NCBI GenBank assembly: GCA_000711775.1 | Contig: ARYC01001303.1 | Span: 48,921 to 112,920, forward strand | DNA from: Oxytricha trifallax | Lineage: Eukaryota; Ciliophora; Spirotrichea; Sporadotrichida; Oxytrichidae | DNA length: 64,000 bases | Direction of reading: 5' to 3' | Position numbers and translations under genes: made by a program | The notes under the pieces: generated by a model | What the model was told of the DNA's origin: nothing | Database searches by the model: none | The model's input: only the letters and a program-made list of their open reading frames with translations | Shown here: positions 1 through 12,300 of the stretch, one piece after another | Layout of the letters: every line of letters starts with the position of its first letter | Numbering within the stretch: position 1 is the stretch's first letter

Positions 1-925
1 AACAATAGTGGAATTAATCTTAATTATAATTATATAATTAAATTGTAATACGCCTATTTAACTTTATAATACCTATATTTTATTATCGAATTAGTGATGT
101 CCATGTACTCAAATAGTGGTGAATTATAAGCTGTCTTATAACCATCGTTTAAAATTGTCAACCATGATTTCAAACCTGTTAAAACCGCTTCCTTAAATAA
201 AAAGTTTATTTTATTATGTTTATATATATATATTTTCAAAAATATTATAATCTTAGCAATTGCAGAAGAGCTTGCAGCTACTAAAGATGACTTGCCAGCT
301 TATATGTATGGTACTATCACAGTAGGAGCTATTTTATTATATAGCTCTGCTTTTGACAGGGATGATCCTGCGTCTTTGAAGGCTTTGTTTAATTTACCAA
401 AAATAATCAAAATAATGTGAATTTTTTATTTACTAAAAAGATAGATAATTTATCATTATAAAATTACTAATTAAAAATTATACTATATTAAAGTCTTAAT
501 TTATAAATTTATGAAAAAACAATTAAATATTTTCATATTCTGTTAAAATTTGATTATTTATTCATAATGCTTCTTGTGCAACTGCTGTTTAATTCGTTGT
601 TTGCAACAAGCGTTATTATTTATTTTTTACTGATATATCTCGCTTATTTTCACTGTTAATATTTATTATTAAATTATCGCTGTCTATTGTATCTATATAT
701 TTATCGTTAAATGTAGAGCTTATGAGTGCTGTATTTTTATATGCATTATCATTCATTGTCTAGCTTTTTAAAAATAATTATTTTAATTAAAATAAGTATT
801 ATCACTAAAACATGTCAATTTTATTATAAAATAAAATAGTTCTTCATTAGAATTGGTCTTAAAAATTCCATAAAAGCTAGTGAGATCAATATAAACAGAT
901 ATTTTGATGTTTAACTCTTCTTCAT
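1..925 (-). CDS. Surface-protein family member Z, 5' part (runs off the window)
   Basis: This is the N-terminal part of a secreted or membrane protein; its 3' end lies beyond base 1. The start at 925 opens a signal-peptide-like stretch (MKKSQTSKYLFILISLAF). A shared AATGAA pointer then joins it in frame to an MDS at about 764-567 (NDNAYKNTALISS...RLLQTTNQTAVAQEA). A shared GAAGC pointer joins that to an MDS at about 200-60 (VLTGLKSWLTILNDGYK...). The QRLLQTTNQT motif resembles the segment after the signal peptide in the gene at 3287-5993 (KRFLQTSTT), so I place it in the same tandem family. TAA and TAG must be read as Gln. The IES between the last two MDSs (about 200-560) holds an opposite-strand reading frame. 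The function is unknown; a cell-surface glycoprotein is inferred from the family layout. Confidence 0.6.
259..420 (+). other. Opposite-strand coding-like fragment inside an IES
   Basis: There are 54 sense codons ending in TGA at 418-420, with a protein-like composition (AEELAATKDDLPAYMYGT, VGAILLYSS, DRDDPASLKALF). Locally it is less AT-rich than its surroundings. No start codon is visible at the 5' edge, which looks like an MDS or exon border. It lies on the plus strand inside the insert that separates two minus-strand MDSs of the gene starting at 925. It could be an inverted MDS of a scrambled gene, a relic of another gene, or chance. I do not recognise the protein. Confidence 0.4.
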
Positions 926-1179
926 TTTATATTATTTTAATTAGATTATAATATATTTTCATAAAAGTTTATATAAAACGAATCACTAATCAGTATGAAT
1001 TAATTATAATAGCATTGATATTATAAATTATAATGTAGATTTAAATATAATTATGTGTTCTGTTTTTCAATATGTAATGAGTAAATATATTGATTGAGGT
1101 GTTTTGAAAATTTTACAAATGTGATAAATAAAAATGGAATTTTTTCTATTTTTTGAATCAAATACAAGAATTTGTAGAA

Positions 1180-2765
1180 TCACTCTATCTAGTATTTAGG
1201 TGTAGGATTTTCCCAATTATCAGAGTTGCCAGTATGCAAATGCTTCAAAGAAGAATAGTCTTTGTTATTGCTGTTGTGAGTAACCCCTCCATCAAAGTTA
1301 TTGTTTGAAAATGTCATCATGCTCACACTATTATTAGAATTAATCATAGTGTTTTATGTCTCATTTCACTAAAACTCTTCTAATTTATTTCTCTAAAATC
1401 TTAAATTAATTAAATTTGGCAATAAAATCTTAAGGACCTTAGAAAGTACAATCAATTTGAGTACTTTGAATAACTGGCTAGGCATTTAAATATATGGCAG
1501 TTTGAGAAGTGTTACTATAACTTTTATTATGCCTACCAATTTTCTTGTTTAGCTCTCTACTAGTTCTTGTAACATCTAGAGCTGGATCAGCTTCAGGGGG
1601 TTAAATTTTTATTGAATTTTGGTTCTTTTTAAACCTTAAGCATTTAAAAGGATCAGATCTGCAACTGTACCTCTTGTTTCTCCTATCTTAAATATATAAT
1701 AAGCAGAGTTTTAGAATTTTATTATTTTTAAAAATACTATGAATTTATACATATCTTTCTTTAGTAGTACTTTACACACAAAAACTAAAAGAGCTATAAC
1801 TACAAATATCACGAATTTATAAAAAAGAATTAGAATAAAACCATGTTGTATAATTAATATTTATTGTGAATGAGGGAATTCCATAATAAAAAAAGGCATC
1901 TAAACCACTTTATTTTTTGTAACTGGAAGTTGAATTAGTTACCATGGCTGAAGTATTATCGCTGCTTGCATTATCATTACATTAATATATAAATTAAAAC
2001 TTTAATAATAAAAGTCTCATTTGATGAAGTTATTAAATTTGTAATGTTAATCGTTGAAACTCTTGTATTATAAGCGGCAGTTATTTCTCCTGTTCCATCA
2101 ACAACAACAAAAATTTATATATTAATTTTTAATATGCATCATTAATGGACGTTGTTATGTTTGCTTGAAGCTATCTTTTAATTAAATTCACTTTTAAATA
2201 TGTTTTTATGTATTCAGAGTTTTAAAGGGAAGAGTTTCCTATTAAAATCAGTTGTTCAGATTGTTTTTGACTTATCATCATTGAATAATATTAAGTAAAT
2301 TATTATTAAAAATAATTGCTACTTAACTATATATGATATTACATTTCAGAGAGGGGAAATTTATATTACTTCATAGATAAGAGGATTCATTAAATTTTAA
2401 GTTCAGGTATAAATAAATAAATATGCAATAATACTTCAAGATTTCTAACTTACTTCTCTAATTCAAAAGTTTGCATTTTCTATGATTTTAAACTCAATTT
2501 ATGCGAATTTTTTAAATATCTCGATAAATTCTTTCCATTCGACAAACTTAATTAAATTATAAACCGATATTTGCTTATATGTATTAAAGGGAAAAGCAAT
2601 ATATTGAAAGATTTATATTGAATAGTTATAGAGAAAAATTGCTATTTATAGATTTATTTCTTTATATAGTTATTAGCATTTATCATTATTTCCCATCAAC
2701 AAGGAATTCTTTATTAAAATGACAATTAGCTTTACTTGTTTTGCAATAATTACAGGTTTATGATT
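1180..2765 (-). CDS. Surface-protein family member, single membrane span (5' end not located)
   Basis: A series of minus-strand coding segments ends at TGA 1180-1182. From the 3' end upward they are: a polar tail (HTGNSDNWENPTPKYQIE, with SNNSVSMMTFSNNNFDGG before it) at about 1180-1345; a basic/Cys cytoplasmic segment (RRNKRYSCRSDPFKCLRFKK) at about 1440-1690; a membrane span (KFVIFVVIALLVFVCKVLLKK) near 1725-1835; a Ser/Asn-rich external segment (NDNASSDNTSAMVTNSTSSY) near 1880-1975; and VDGTGEITAAYNTRVSTINI near 2030-2095. Helical segments follow near 2150-2290, 2470-2560 and 2700-2765. The order matches the gene at 3287-5993. No initiator with signal peptide was found upstream to 3280, so the first MDS may be displaced. 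The function is unknown. Confidence 0.6.
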
Positions 2766-3286
2766 AAATTAAAAATAAAATCCGTCAAAATCATATATAT
2801 TTATTTAATAACTTAGAGATAAAAGTACCAATTTGATATAGCAATAATATATTTATTTACAAATTTATAAAAAATAAATATAAAATTGCTTAATACTTAA
2901 TAAAAAATTAATTTTAAAGAATAAATGCCTTATTATTGTATAATTTTATTATAATAATTACTTTTACATATTTATTTTATTTAATGAATAATTGTAATGA
3001 AATAAAGATATTTGTAACTTCTAGTTTATATCTTATCAGTATACTTCATATTTATAATTTACTACTTTTTTATTTAATTATTTTGAAATAGAGAATCTTC
3101 AAATTTATTTTACAATTTAATGATTTTTTAGTTTTTATAATATATTTATTTATATTATAGTATTGATTTATTTTCTATCATTAATTTATGTTTATTAAAT
3201 GAGGAACTAATGTATATTTTTAAAATTTAATTTGTTTTTTTTTAATTTAGGAGTTACAGAAAAATAAAATAAATAGATATTATTCA

Positions 3287-5993
3287 TCATTACTGAATAA
3301 TAATGGTTTGGGGTTGAGGTTGAGGGGGTTGAATGGGTAATTGTTGTTGAGGAGGGTACATAACTTACTGCTATTAGTAAGCTACTGGTTGCTGCATCAT
3401 CATGGGTTATTGGTTCATATACTATTAGTTTTAGGGTTGCATCATTTATTGGGGCTGCATCATTTGCTGAGGTTACATCATGTTTTGACCATATTAAAAA
3501 ATAAACATAAGATTAACTCTTAAGATATTGATCTGGTCCAGTCATACCAGTTTAATATTAAGGATAAGCTGACATATTAGCAACTGAATAATCTAATACA
3601 ATTTATACTTAAAAAAACACTAATCTGTAACGTTTAATTGCTGATGTTTGAAGCCTGGATCGGTTTGTCCATTGTACATTGGTTAAACACTCATAGTTCC
3701 ATTATAAATAATAAATCCATTATGTGGGTGTGTTTAGTGATGATGCTTGTTATGTTTATGGTGTCTCTTCTTCAGGCATTTGCATTTCTTCACACTCTTT
3801 CTGCAAACCCATCTTAATCTGCCGTCTTTAACCTTAACACAAATAAATAGTTCTAAATGAATTAAATAATATTATATAATCCATATTTAAATTCCTTCTA
3901 TTTCATGCAAAATTTTCTCATGATGATTAGAGTGACAATTGAAGCAACTGCTAGAATAATTGGGAGGCCTATATCCAAGAACATCTCTATAAATAATATA
4001 ATTCTAGTTTATTTATGTGGAATACATATCATCTCTGCTGACTCACTAGTAAAAATAAAATGAAATTAATATAAATTTGGGCGGGGATTCCTGACTTATA
4101 AATTTTTATATTTTTGATTTCTAACTTCTCTAATAACGTTTGGGATAAAAACTTAAAATTTTTTAATGTAAAAAATGACTATTTAATATTATTCATTATT
4201 TTTTTCTTAAACTATTCTGTTTAAATTTAATATAATTTTGTTTAAATTATCATAATTCATTAATACTTATAATCTTAAACAATAATGAACACTGAAATTA
4301 TTTTTTGCTCGCTACATTTATGATTCTTATAAAATTATTAGTTTTTAATATATTTTATTGATAATTTTTTGTTAATTATTTAAAACTACATAAAAAACTT
4401 TTTATAGGTCTGGAAACTCCCCCCCCCTTATAAAAATTAACTCCTATTAATAAGTTATTAATGAGTGCTACTTGAGCTACTACTGCCACTGCTACTATAC
4501 TTCTCTTCTTCCAGATTCTTAGCAGCGAGTTATAGTGATGAGAATGATGTGAAATCTCCATTTAAGTAAATATCGTGTATAACTTCGGTATTAACCACAT
4601 AAATAAAAAAAATAATTATAAATTAAAGTTTATTTCATAATTATTAGTGATTGTAGAGATCAAGATTTCCAAACAAGTTGACTTTACAATTAAATATCAA
4701 TAATTAATTGAAATGACAATTTATAAAGTTTGTGTTAAACATTGACTGGAACACATTGTTTAATTCCAAAAGTACATCTCTGTACTAGCTAAGAACATCA
4801 CTGTTTTATTTATATAGTGAGATAAAATATAAAACTTTTATTAAAAAAGTTATATACTGGGTACAAGTTTGAAAGCTTCTGGATATTATTATAACAACTC
4901 TTTTAAACCTTCTACTAGATATCGTGTCTACTGTATGTTCATAGCCTCTTTGTATACATTTAAACGACATATACAATTTCTGAGAAAAAAGGATTTTATA
5001 TTTTTATAAGTTTTATATTTTTAAAACGACTTCAAGTAAATAATGTTATAAATATAAAAGCAAATTCAAATGAATGAAGTTTAATTTTCTGATTTTTTAC
5101 AATTATAAAACTTAATTTTACATTTATTATAATTTATAGCATAAATATAACGAAAATTGCATATTTAGCTAATTTTTGGTTTTTATTTTCTTTATTTTGA
5201 AGATATGTCGAAGTATTCTTTGATCTCATTACCCAAACTAGATTTTTATAATAAAATATGACTAAATTTTCACAATATTATTGTAAAATAGAAAGTCAGA
5301 AGTGTAAATCCCACTATCAGTAAAATTCTTCTTTGGTGGAGTATTTGGGGTTGAAGTGTTAATAGTGGTGTTGGTCTTAGTTGTATTTGTAGTATTGGTT
5401 GTTGTGTTGGTTTTGGTTGTGGAGTTAGTTGTATTAGTTTTAGTTGTATTGCCTTAGTTTAATTGTTTCTGAAGAAATTTTATAAAAATAATTAATATCG
5501 GAAGGATTTTATTTAATATAACATCAGCATATTAAAGAGAATTCTTTTATATATATATATATTGAATTAAAGTATGGGGATTAATTTGACTTCTGTAAAA
5601 TTATATAATGATTTCGTTTGTTAGGGAATATAAAATAATTATAATTAATCATTTTATGCGCAATAGTAATTTTATTTCTAATATACTTCTTTAAAATATT
5701 TTTCATAAAATTTAAAAGTATATCAAAATTTGAACTCTCAATTTTTAGATAAAGAGATGATATAATTAAATTAAATTAAATTATATATCAATAATATTGG
5801 TTGTAGATGTCTGCAAAAATCTTTTATCATCTTTTGCCTTTTTTATCAAAGTGATCGTCTCATTGATTGACTTCATAAAGAAAGACTCAAAATCCACTTA
5901 TTATATCTCAGATTAGGCTTGGACCTAATTAGAAAGGGAACTCAGAAGTAGCAAGGGTGCTAATATGGAGAGAATTGCAATGTACTTTTTCAT
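3287..5993 (-). CDS. Signal-peptide, single-span surface protein with Thr/Asn stalk and Gln-rich tail
   Basis: This is the best-resolved family member. It starts at 5993 (MKKYIAILSILAPLLLLSS, cleavage near VQA-QS) and stops with TGA at 3287-3289. The MDSs follow in order, joined in frame by these pointers: ACAAC (IES ~5448-5804), TTTCT (IES ~4988-5294), CAGT (IES ~4804-4859), AAT, ACT, AGAGATG (IES ~3989-4036), AAGG (IES ~3836-3897), AGATTA (IES ~3595-3626) and TATG (IES 3494-3509, only 16 bp). The protein has a Thr/Asn-rich stretch, a helical domain (EGLKELLQQYPEAFKLVPSD), a Ser-rich stalk, a span (FLDIGLPIILAVASIVTLII), a Cys/Lys patch (VCRKSVKKCKCLKKRHH) and a tail of QQMMQPQ repeats rich in Gln, Met and Pro. 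It is not scrambled. I infer a plasma-membrane glycoprotein; no known domain was recognised. Confidence 0.75.
3494..3509 (-). other. 16-bp IES with TATG pointer
   Basis: TATG occurs at 3506-3509 and 3490-3493 (minus-strand reading). Deleting one copy plus the 12 bp between them joins ...LKSQSY to GQNMMQPQ... in frame. Without removal the frame shifts into an unrelated sequence. This is one of the shortest eliminated segments in the window. Confidence 0.65.
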
Positions 5994-6338
5994 GACAATT
6001 GTGTTTATTTATAATTTATTTTTATTTAGTATAAATCCTAATAAGTTTTATTTATAGCTTTAAAATTTGTGATCTCTAAATTTACTTATTTGATTCGATT
6101 ATTTATGTGATTTGGATGTATATAAAAAGCAATAATTTAATACTTAGTTCTTAAAATTAAATTTTGGGGAAAATTAATATAATATTGTAAAAATATTTAT
6201 TCAGAATAAGTGTATATATTAATTAAAATATGGGAATATATTTTCAAATTAGCCTTCCTTAATTTCCTTTTTTGGATTAATTTAAACTTACTTAAATATA
6301 AAATAGGAACATTAAATATATTGTGAATTCTGCGATTT

Positions 6339-9300
6339 TCATTATCTGAGAGGTCTTTCAGTACCCATTACTCTATTACCATAATCAATGCTTGATTATT
6401 GATGATGTCCATTTTTCATTGTCTAATCATGATAGAAGAAGGTATTGCCATCAACTTAATTCATGATTAAAGTTAAAATAAACATTTATAAAAACTAATA
6501 ATAATATTAATTTGACAACTTAGATGTATTGTTACTCCACTGGATGAATCTTACCATCAACATTGACGTATTGTAGAGAAGAACTGCTTGCTAAATTGTT
6601 CGTGTATTTTCTTGTGGTTTGATTTTAAAGAAATGTGCATAAAATAAATCATGATTAGGAGAGTTATCATAGTTAGAGAGAGATGTAAAGGTGTTATTTA
6701 TTTCATTAGATTATGGTTTTAAAGATGTCTTGTCATTGAGTTAGTTTTATTGAGCCTTTTGTTTATTCTATTAATACTGCTGTTATTGTAACTATTGCTA
6801 TCTTTCCCTTATATTTTGTGGCATTTGAGAGAGTCTTCTAGCATCGATTGAGGTTTAGTTATTGAATTCAGCAACTATATAAGATGGATTGATTACGTGG
6901 CTGTTGTACGTCAAAAACCTCAAACCCCTTAATTGAATGATATGGTGATTTGAATGTTAGGATATAGTAGGGATTAGTAGAGAAATTAGGCCAATTTGCA
7001 AAATAAGAAATAGAAATTAGCAAAATATAGTATTTATTTATGATGAGAAATATTAAGATTTACAGATAAATTTTATGCATGGTACAAGTATTAATATAGA
7101 ATAAGTCAAACCAGCGCTAAATTATGCAGCGATTGCAAAGCTCTTGCATAACCTTGGTAAACTGTAAAGTATCATTGCTTGCGAGCTGTTTAGCATTTAG
7201 CTCTTGAAAACATAAAGGAAGGAAATAACTTTTTTTTAAAAAAAAATACTGAGTACACTTTCAACTTAACATAAATTATTGATCCGAATATTCTCACCAA
7301 AGCAGATTTCGTGACATGCAAATTTCTTCAAAAACTATCTCAGATACTTATCTGAAAAATGGTATATTATTTTCAAGATTGTTATAAATTGAACTAAAGG
7401 AGTGATTTATTTTGAAGAATTAATTATGGTACTCAATTAAAACTAATTAAAATTCAAAATACGAATAGCTTTTGATTATAAGATCAAGTTCATACTGCCT
7501 TCAAAATTGTCTTCTACACTTTGATTTATAAGTCTTGGAATAGAATGATTTATGATAGCTCAGAAATTCCTGACAAAAAGTAAAGGTTGCCAAATATGCA
7601 ATTTTATATGAAATTAATGAAGATTTAGACTAAAAAATAATCTGATTCATTCTCACACTTTACTCAAATGAATGAATAATTTTGCATAAAAAACGAACAA
7701 TAAAATAAATTCGGCCGCTCTTTCCTTTTTTTCATCTTATTTTTCATAGGGACCGTGTTTCTTCTCTCTTTGAACTAGAACCGGAATCGATGTTCATTTC
7801 ATTTAGACTTAAGACATTTTATAAGCTATCTCCCTTGCTTAATGAATAGTTAATGATTTTCTCTCAGGATTATTCACTTTTCCTTCGTATATAATTATCA
7901 GTTCCAGGCTTCTCAAAAGATTAATTATTTATAATAGCATGTTAGAATAGAACGGATACTTCTTAAGCTCAGCGAACCAGGCCTCTCATTTTAATTTGAC
8001 TTTTTTTCTTTTAATCCTCATGAGAAATAAAATGTATCGATTCTTGAGAGCTTCTCTTTAAATTATAAAATAACTTTCACTCATTTTACCAAAAATAAAA
8101 AAAATAAAGCTCATTTCTCAAAGTTTGATAGAGAATGAGTTTTGTAGGAAGGTAAATACTGAAATCCTTATCTTTATTTTTGTCCTTATAAGATTAGTGA
8201 AATGTATTTTTTGTAGATATTTCAGTAAACATAATAAATAAGACCTTAATTTAACCCTACGAATTAAATGATTCAAACATTTGATTAAGGGGTTTTGATC
8301 GTATTATTAATCGCTTTAAGATTGCATAAATTATAAATTAAAATTAAAAATAAAATGTAACAATATTATTGCTTGGAGTATCTGGAACACTCATAGAATG
8401 TGTGTTGTTTTGATATTAAGTATTTACTATTACTGAAAGTTAACCAACACTGTTGTAGTTTGATTCTATATCATTGATAAACTTTATAAAATAGGAATAA
8501 GCTTTAAAGTATGATCAAAATTTTTTAGTTTCTAATACTACATAATAAAAATTTAAATTAATTGCTCTTCTTTTTGAAGCATCTGAACTATTTACAGCTT
8601 TATTTTATTTACCATTTGGTCTTTCCATCAACAGTTTAAATAAAATAATCAATTTAATTTAGATATTATTTTATTTGATATTAGGGATTGCTTAAAATGT
8701 TATTTTGAGTTTTCTTTTAAAGTCCATACTTGAAAAAGATAATTCCAGAGAGAACTAAAACAATCACTCCACTAGCGATTATAGCAACATACTTAAGATC
8801 AAATATTATAAATATAATTTAATTAGATAATCAAAAGTGTAGCTAGATGACTCTAGAGCAGATTGGTTGAAGTACTTTGTGTAGTTTTAGGTAGCATTTA
8901 TTTCTTGTTAATTTTGATTGATACTGGATTCTTAGACATCCAAAGTTAAGTTATTGAATGTAATGTTGCCAATTGTTAAGTTTGAATTTTCTGAGAAATT
9001 TAAATTAGAATTGTTGCCTATCAAATTTGGAGTGGAATTATTTGATTAAGTGAAATTTGTTAAGTTACCTGAATTAATAGTGTCATTAGTATTATTTGAG
9101 CTACTTGAGTTCGTAGAGAAAGTTGTATTATTTGAGCTGGCTGAATTACTAGAGTCAGTAGCATTTGTTAAGTTGGTTGAATTATTAGAGACACTAGTAT
9201 TATTTAAGCTACTTGAGTTACTAGAGTTTGTGGCATTCGTTGGTTGAGTTACTAGAGTAAGTGGCATTTGTTGAACTACTTGAGTTCGTAGAGTCAGTTG

Positions 9301-12300
9301 TGTTATTTGAGCTGCTCGAGTTACTAGAGTCAGTTGTATTATTTGAGCTGGTTGAATTATTAGAATCAGTGGCATTAGTTGAGCTGGTTGAGTTACTAGG
9401 GTAAGTGGGATTCGTTGCGCTGCTTGTGTTACTAGAGTCAGTAGCATTAGCTGAACTGCTTAAATTACTAGAATCAGTGGCATTTGTTGAACTACTTGTA
9501 TTACTTGAGTCTGTAAAATTTGTTGAGCTGCTTGAATTATTTGAGTGAGTAGCATTAGCCGAGCTGCTTGAGTTACTAGGATTAATGGCATTCAATGAAC
9601 TGCTTGAGTTACTATAGTCGGTAACATTTGTTGAGCTGCTTGAGTTGCCAGAATCAGTGATATTAGTTGAGTTGCTTGAGTTAGTAACATTATTAGATAG
9701 TTCAGTGTTATTAGTTGTGTTTTAAGCATTATTTGTGGAATTAGTTGAAACTGATGTGTTTTAGGTCTAGTTAGTTTAAGTATTATCACTAGAACTATTG
9801 CTACTATTGGCCTGAATGCTAGTCTAGTTAATGCTGTTTTAAATTGTAGAAGAGTTAGTAGTGCTATTGCTAGTTTAATTAGATGATGCATCTGTTGCAG
9901 ATGTATTATTTGAGCTACTACTGTTGACTCCAGCTTAGTCTGAGTTGCTAATATTGACAGTTTATGTTACATTCTGAGTTTAGTTAAGTTAGGAAGTATT
10001 ACTAATGGTCTAGTTTTAATCAGAAGGAAGAACAGTTACATTATTTTATTACTAGGTATCATTTTGTTGAACATTTGTTTAATTTTGAGTGCTATTTGTC
10101 GTATTTGTGCTGTTTGTAGCTTATGAATCATTGGCTGAGTTATTCGTGAAGTTTGATTGAGATGAAGAGTTAACAGATGTAGTTATATTGGTGCTATTTG
10201 AGATATTAGTGTCATTAGATTATGTTGAAGTGTTGTCGCTTATACTTGTATTGGTGCTATTTAGATTTCCATCAGTTGAGATATTTTAGTAACTGTCAGT
10301 ATTGTTCGTTGTGTTAGTTTATTAATCATGAGGACTGTTGGTATTGTTAGTTACATTTGAATTTATAGTATTGAAAACTCTTTAATTAATTTGATTGAGT
10401 TTTGATTGATTAAAAGGACACTTTTAATGCATATTAAATATAGTTTTTTAGGGTTTATGTAAGGGTTTATTGTTCAAATATTAGTGTGTAAATGCGAGGT
10501 TTGGAGTCAATTTTTATAGTGAGAGTATAGATTTACTAGGTTGCTTTTGGATGCGATGATTATAGTGATCTACTCAAGTCTATTCTATATAACAGGTTAA
10601 TAGCAATGCTGCTTCAAAATAATATTTTGCTACTATTAGGTTTCACTGATTATTAGCATTAAATTTAAAGAGATAGCATCTTAATTCTAAGCTTAAAAGA
10701 CCCTTAAAAATTTAGCATCATCATATAGACTATCTTATTAATGATAAGACTCTTAAATATTGAACTCATTTCTCTCTCACATAGAGAATCTGTTGGCCAA
10801 TTTCCAGAAATTTACATCCCAACTTAATCCTTAGTTAACATATATAAAAATAATGGAATATCTTACAAGACAGTCAATTGCATTAAGAGAATGATTGACT
10901 TTACTGCTCCTTTTAATAAGATTAATTAAAATTATATATTCAATTAAATGCAGAAGGCTTAAGAACAGAATATTAAGTTCATACATGCTGAAGAGGCAGT
11001 ATTCACGTTTAATACATTTATATCAATATTTTGATACAAAGGGTATAGTGACATATCAGTTCAATAAAGTAAGATTGATGTTTATTAAAATCCCAACAAG
11101 TTATTTTTACTATATCACATGAAAATATTAAGCTATGATGGACCAAAAGTTTGTTGTAGAGAAGGGATGTTTTTTGTATAAATAAGTTTTAGCTAAATAA
11201 GTATGAGATTTAAACAAATTAAGAAGTTCATATATTAAATGAACTCATAAAAGAATAATGACTCTCTTTCATTTCTTCCTCTTATGAGTTGATAGGTTCT
11301 ATTTATTTCCTCTTAGAGGCGACTCCTGCACCTATATTTGACATCTGGTTTTTATATATCTCTGAAGAGTCTTTTTCTTAATTTATTTATATTTAAGACT
11401 TTCTCTCTTTATTAAACTTGGTGCTCACTATTGTAAAGTTTATAGTAGCACCAGGTTATTCTATAAAATTAGAAGTCTAAGCTTATTTGAGATAAATACA
11501 ACTTCTGTGATTCCTTCAGCTCATTTTTAATAATTTTAATCTTCCTTCTCTTTTTCTATTGGAGAGATGCTGTAATATTTTTTGTGCTAACACAAAAGAA
11601 TAAATTTCTCTCTGGCTACTGATTTTAGAGAGGAGTAAATTAGAAAGGAGATAAATTTCAACATATTGATCACTCATTGCACCATCATAGAGGTTTGTTA
11701 CTGAGATATTTTTAGGTAGTTAGGAATCCCAATCATAATTGATTTAATTGGTCTTAAAGCTTTTTTCCCTTCACTTAGTAAGGCTTTAAGAATGAAATTT
11801 AGTTCCCTTCTATTAGGCAAGAGAAACCCAACTATAGCAATAAAGTCCTTTATATAGATTCATGAACTGCCACATGGCTATAAGCTTATGTTTATGTGAG
11901 ATATTTTAAAAATTATTTTCTTACGCACACTTAAATTTTTAATATTTAAAACATAATTTCCTTATAAAGCCTATTAAAATATATCTTTAACTGTGTGCTT
12001 TTATAAAAAAAAATCCAATGAAATTACTGAAGGGTTTTGGTGTTTTCATTGTTTTCAATATAAGATGTGTTTGTTGTATTTGTTAATGTTTGATTAGCAT
12101 ATTCATTTGTTTAATTTGTGCCATTTTATGAATTGCTTGAATTTGTTTCTTATGTTTAATTTGAGGAATTATTGAGGCCATCTAAAGGATTAGAAGTATT
12201 TGAAGTATTGTTATCATTTGTTGTGTTTGATGATGGAGAGATAGATGTTTCATTTAAGTTTGAGGATTAATTTGAGGTTGAATTAGTATTGTTTAATTGA

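Noticed and set aside
3341-3523. Plus-strand Leu/His-rich standard-code frame
   Set aside because: It is the antisense of the Gln/Met-rich tail of the minus-strand surface-protein gene.
4376-4561. Frame beginning MEISHHSHHYNSLL
   Set aside because: The alternative minus frame (DFTSFSSLQLAAKNLEEEKY, Ser-rich) joins in frame to the flanking MDSs, whereas this one does not.
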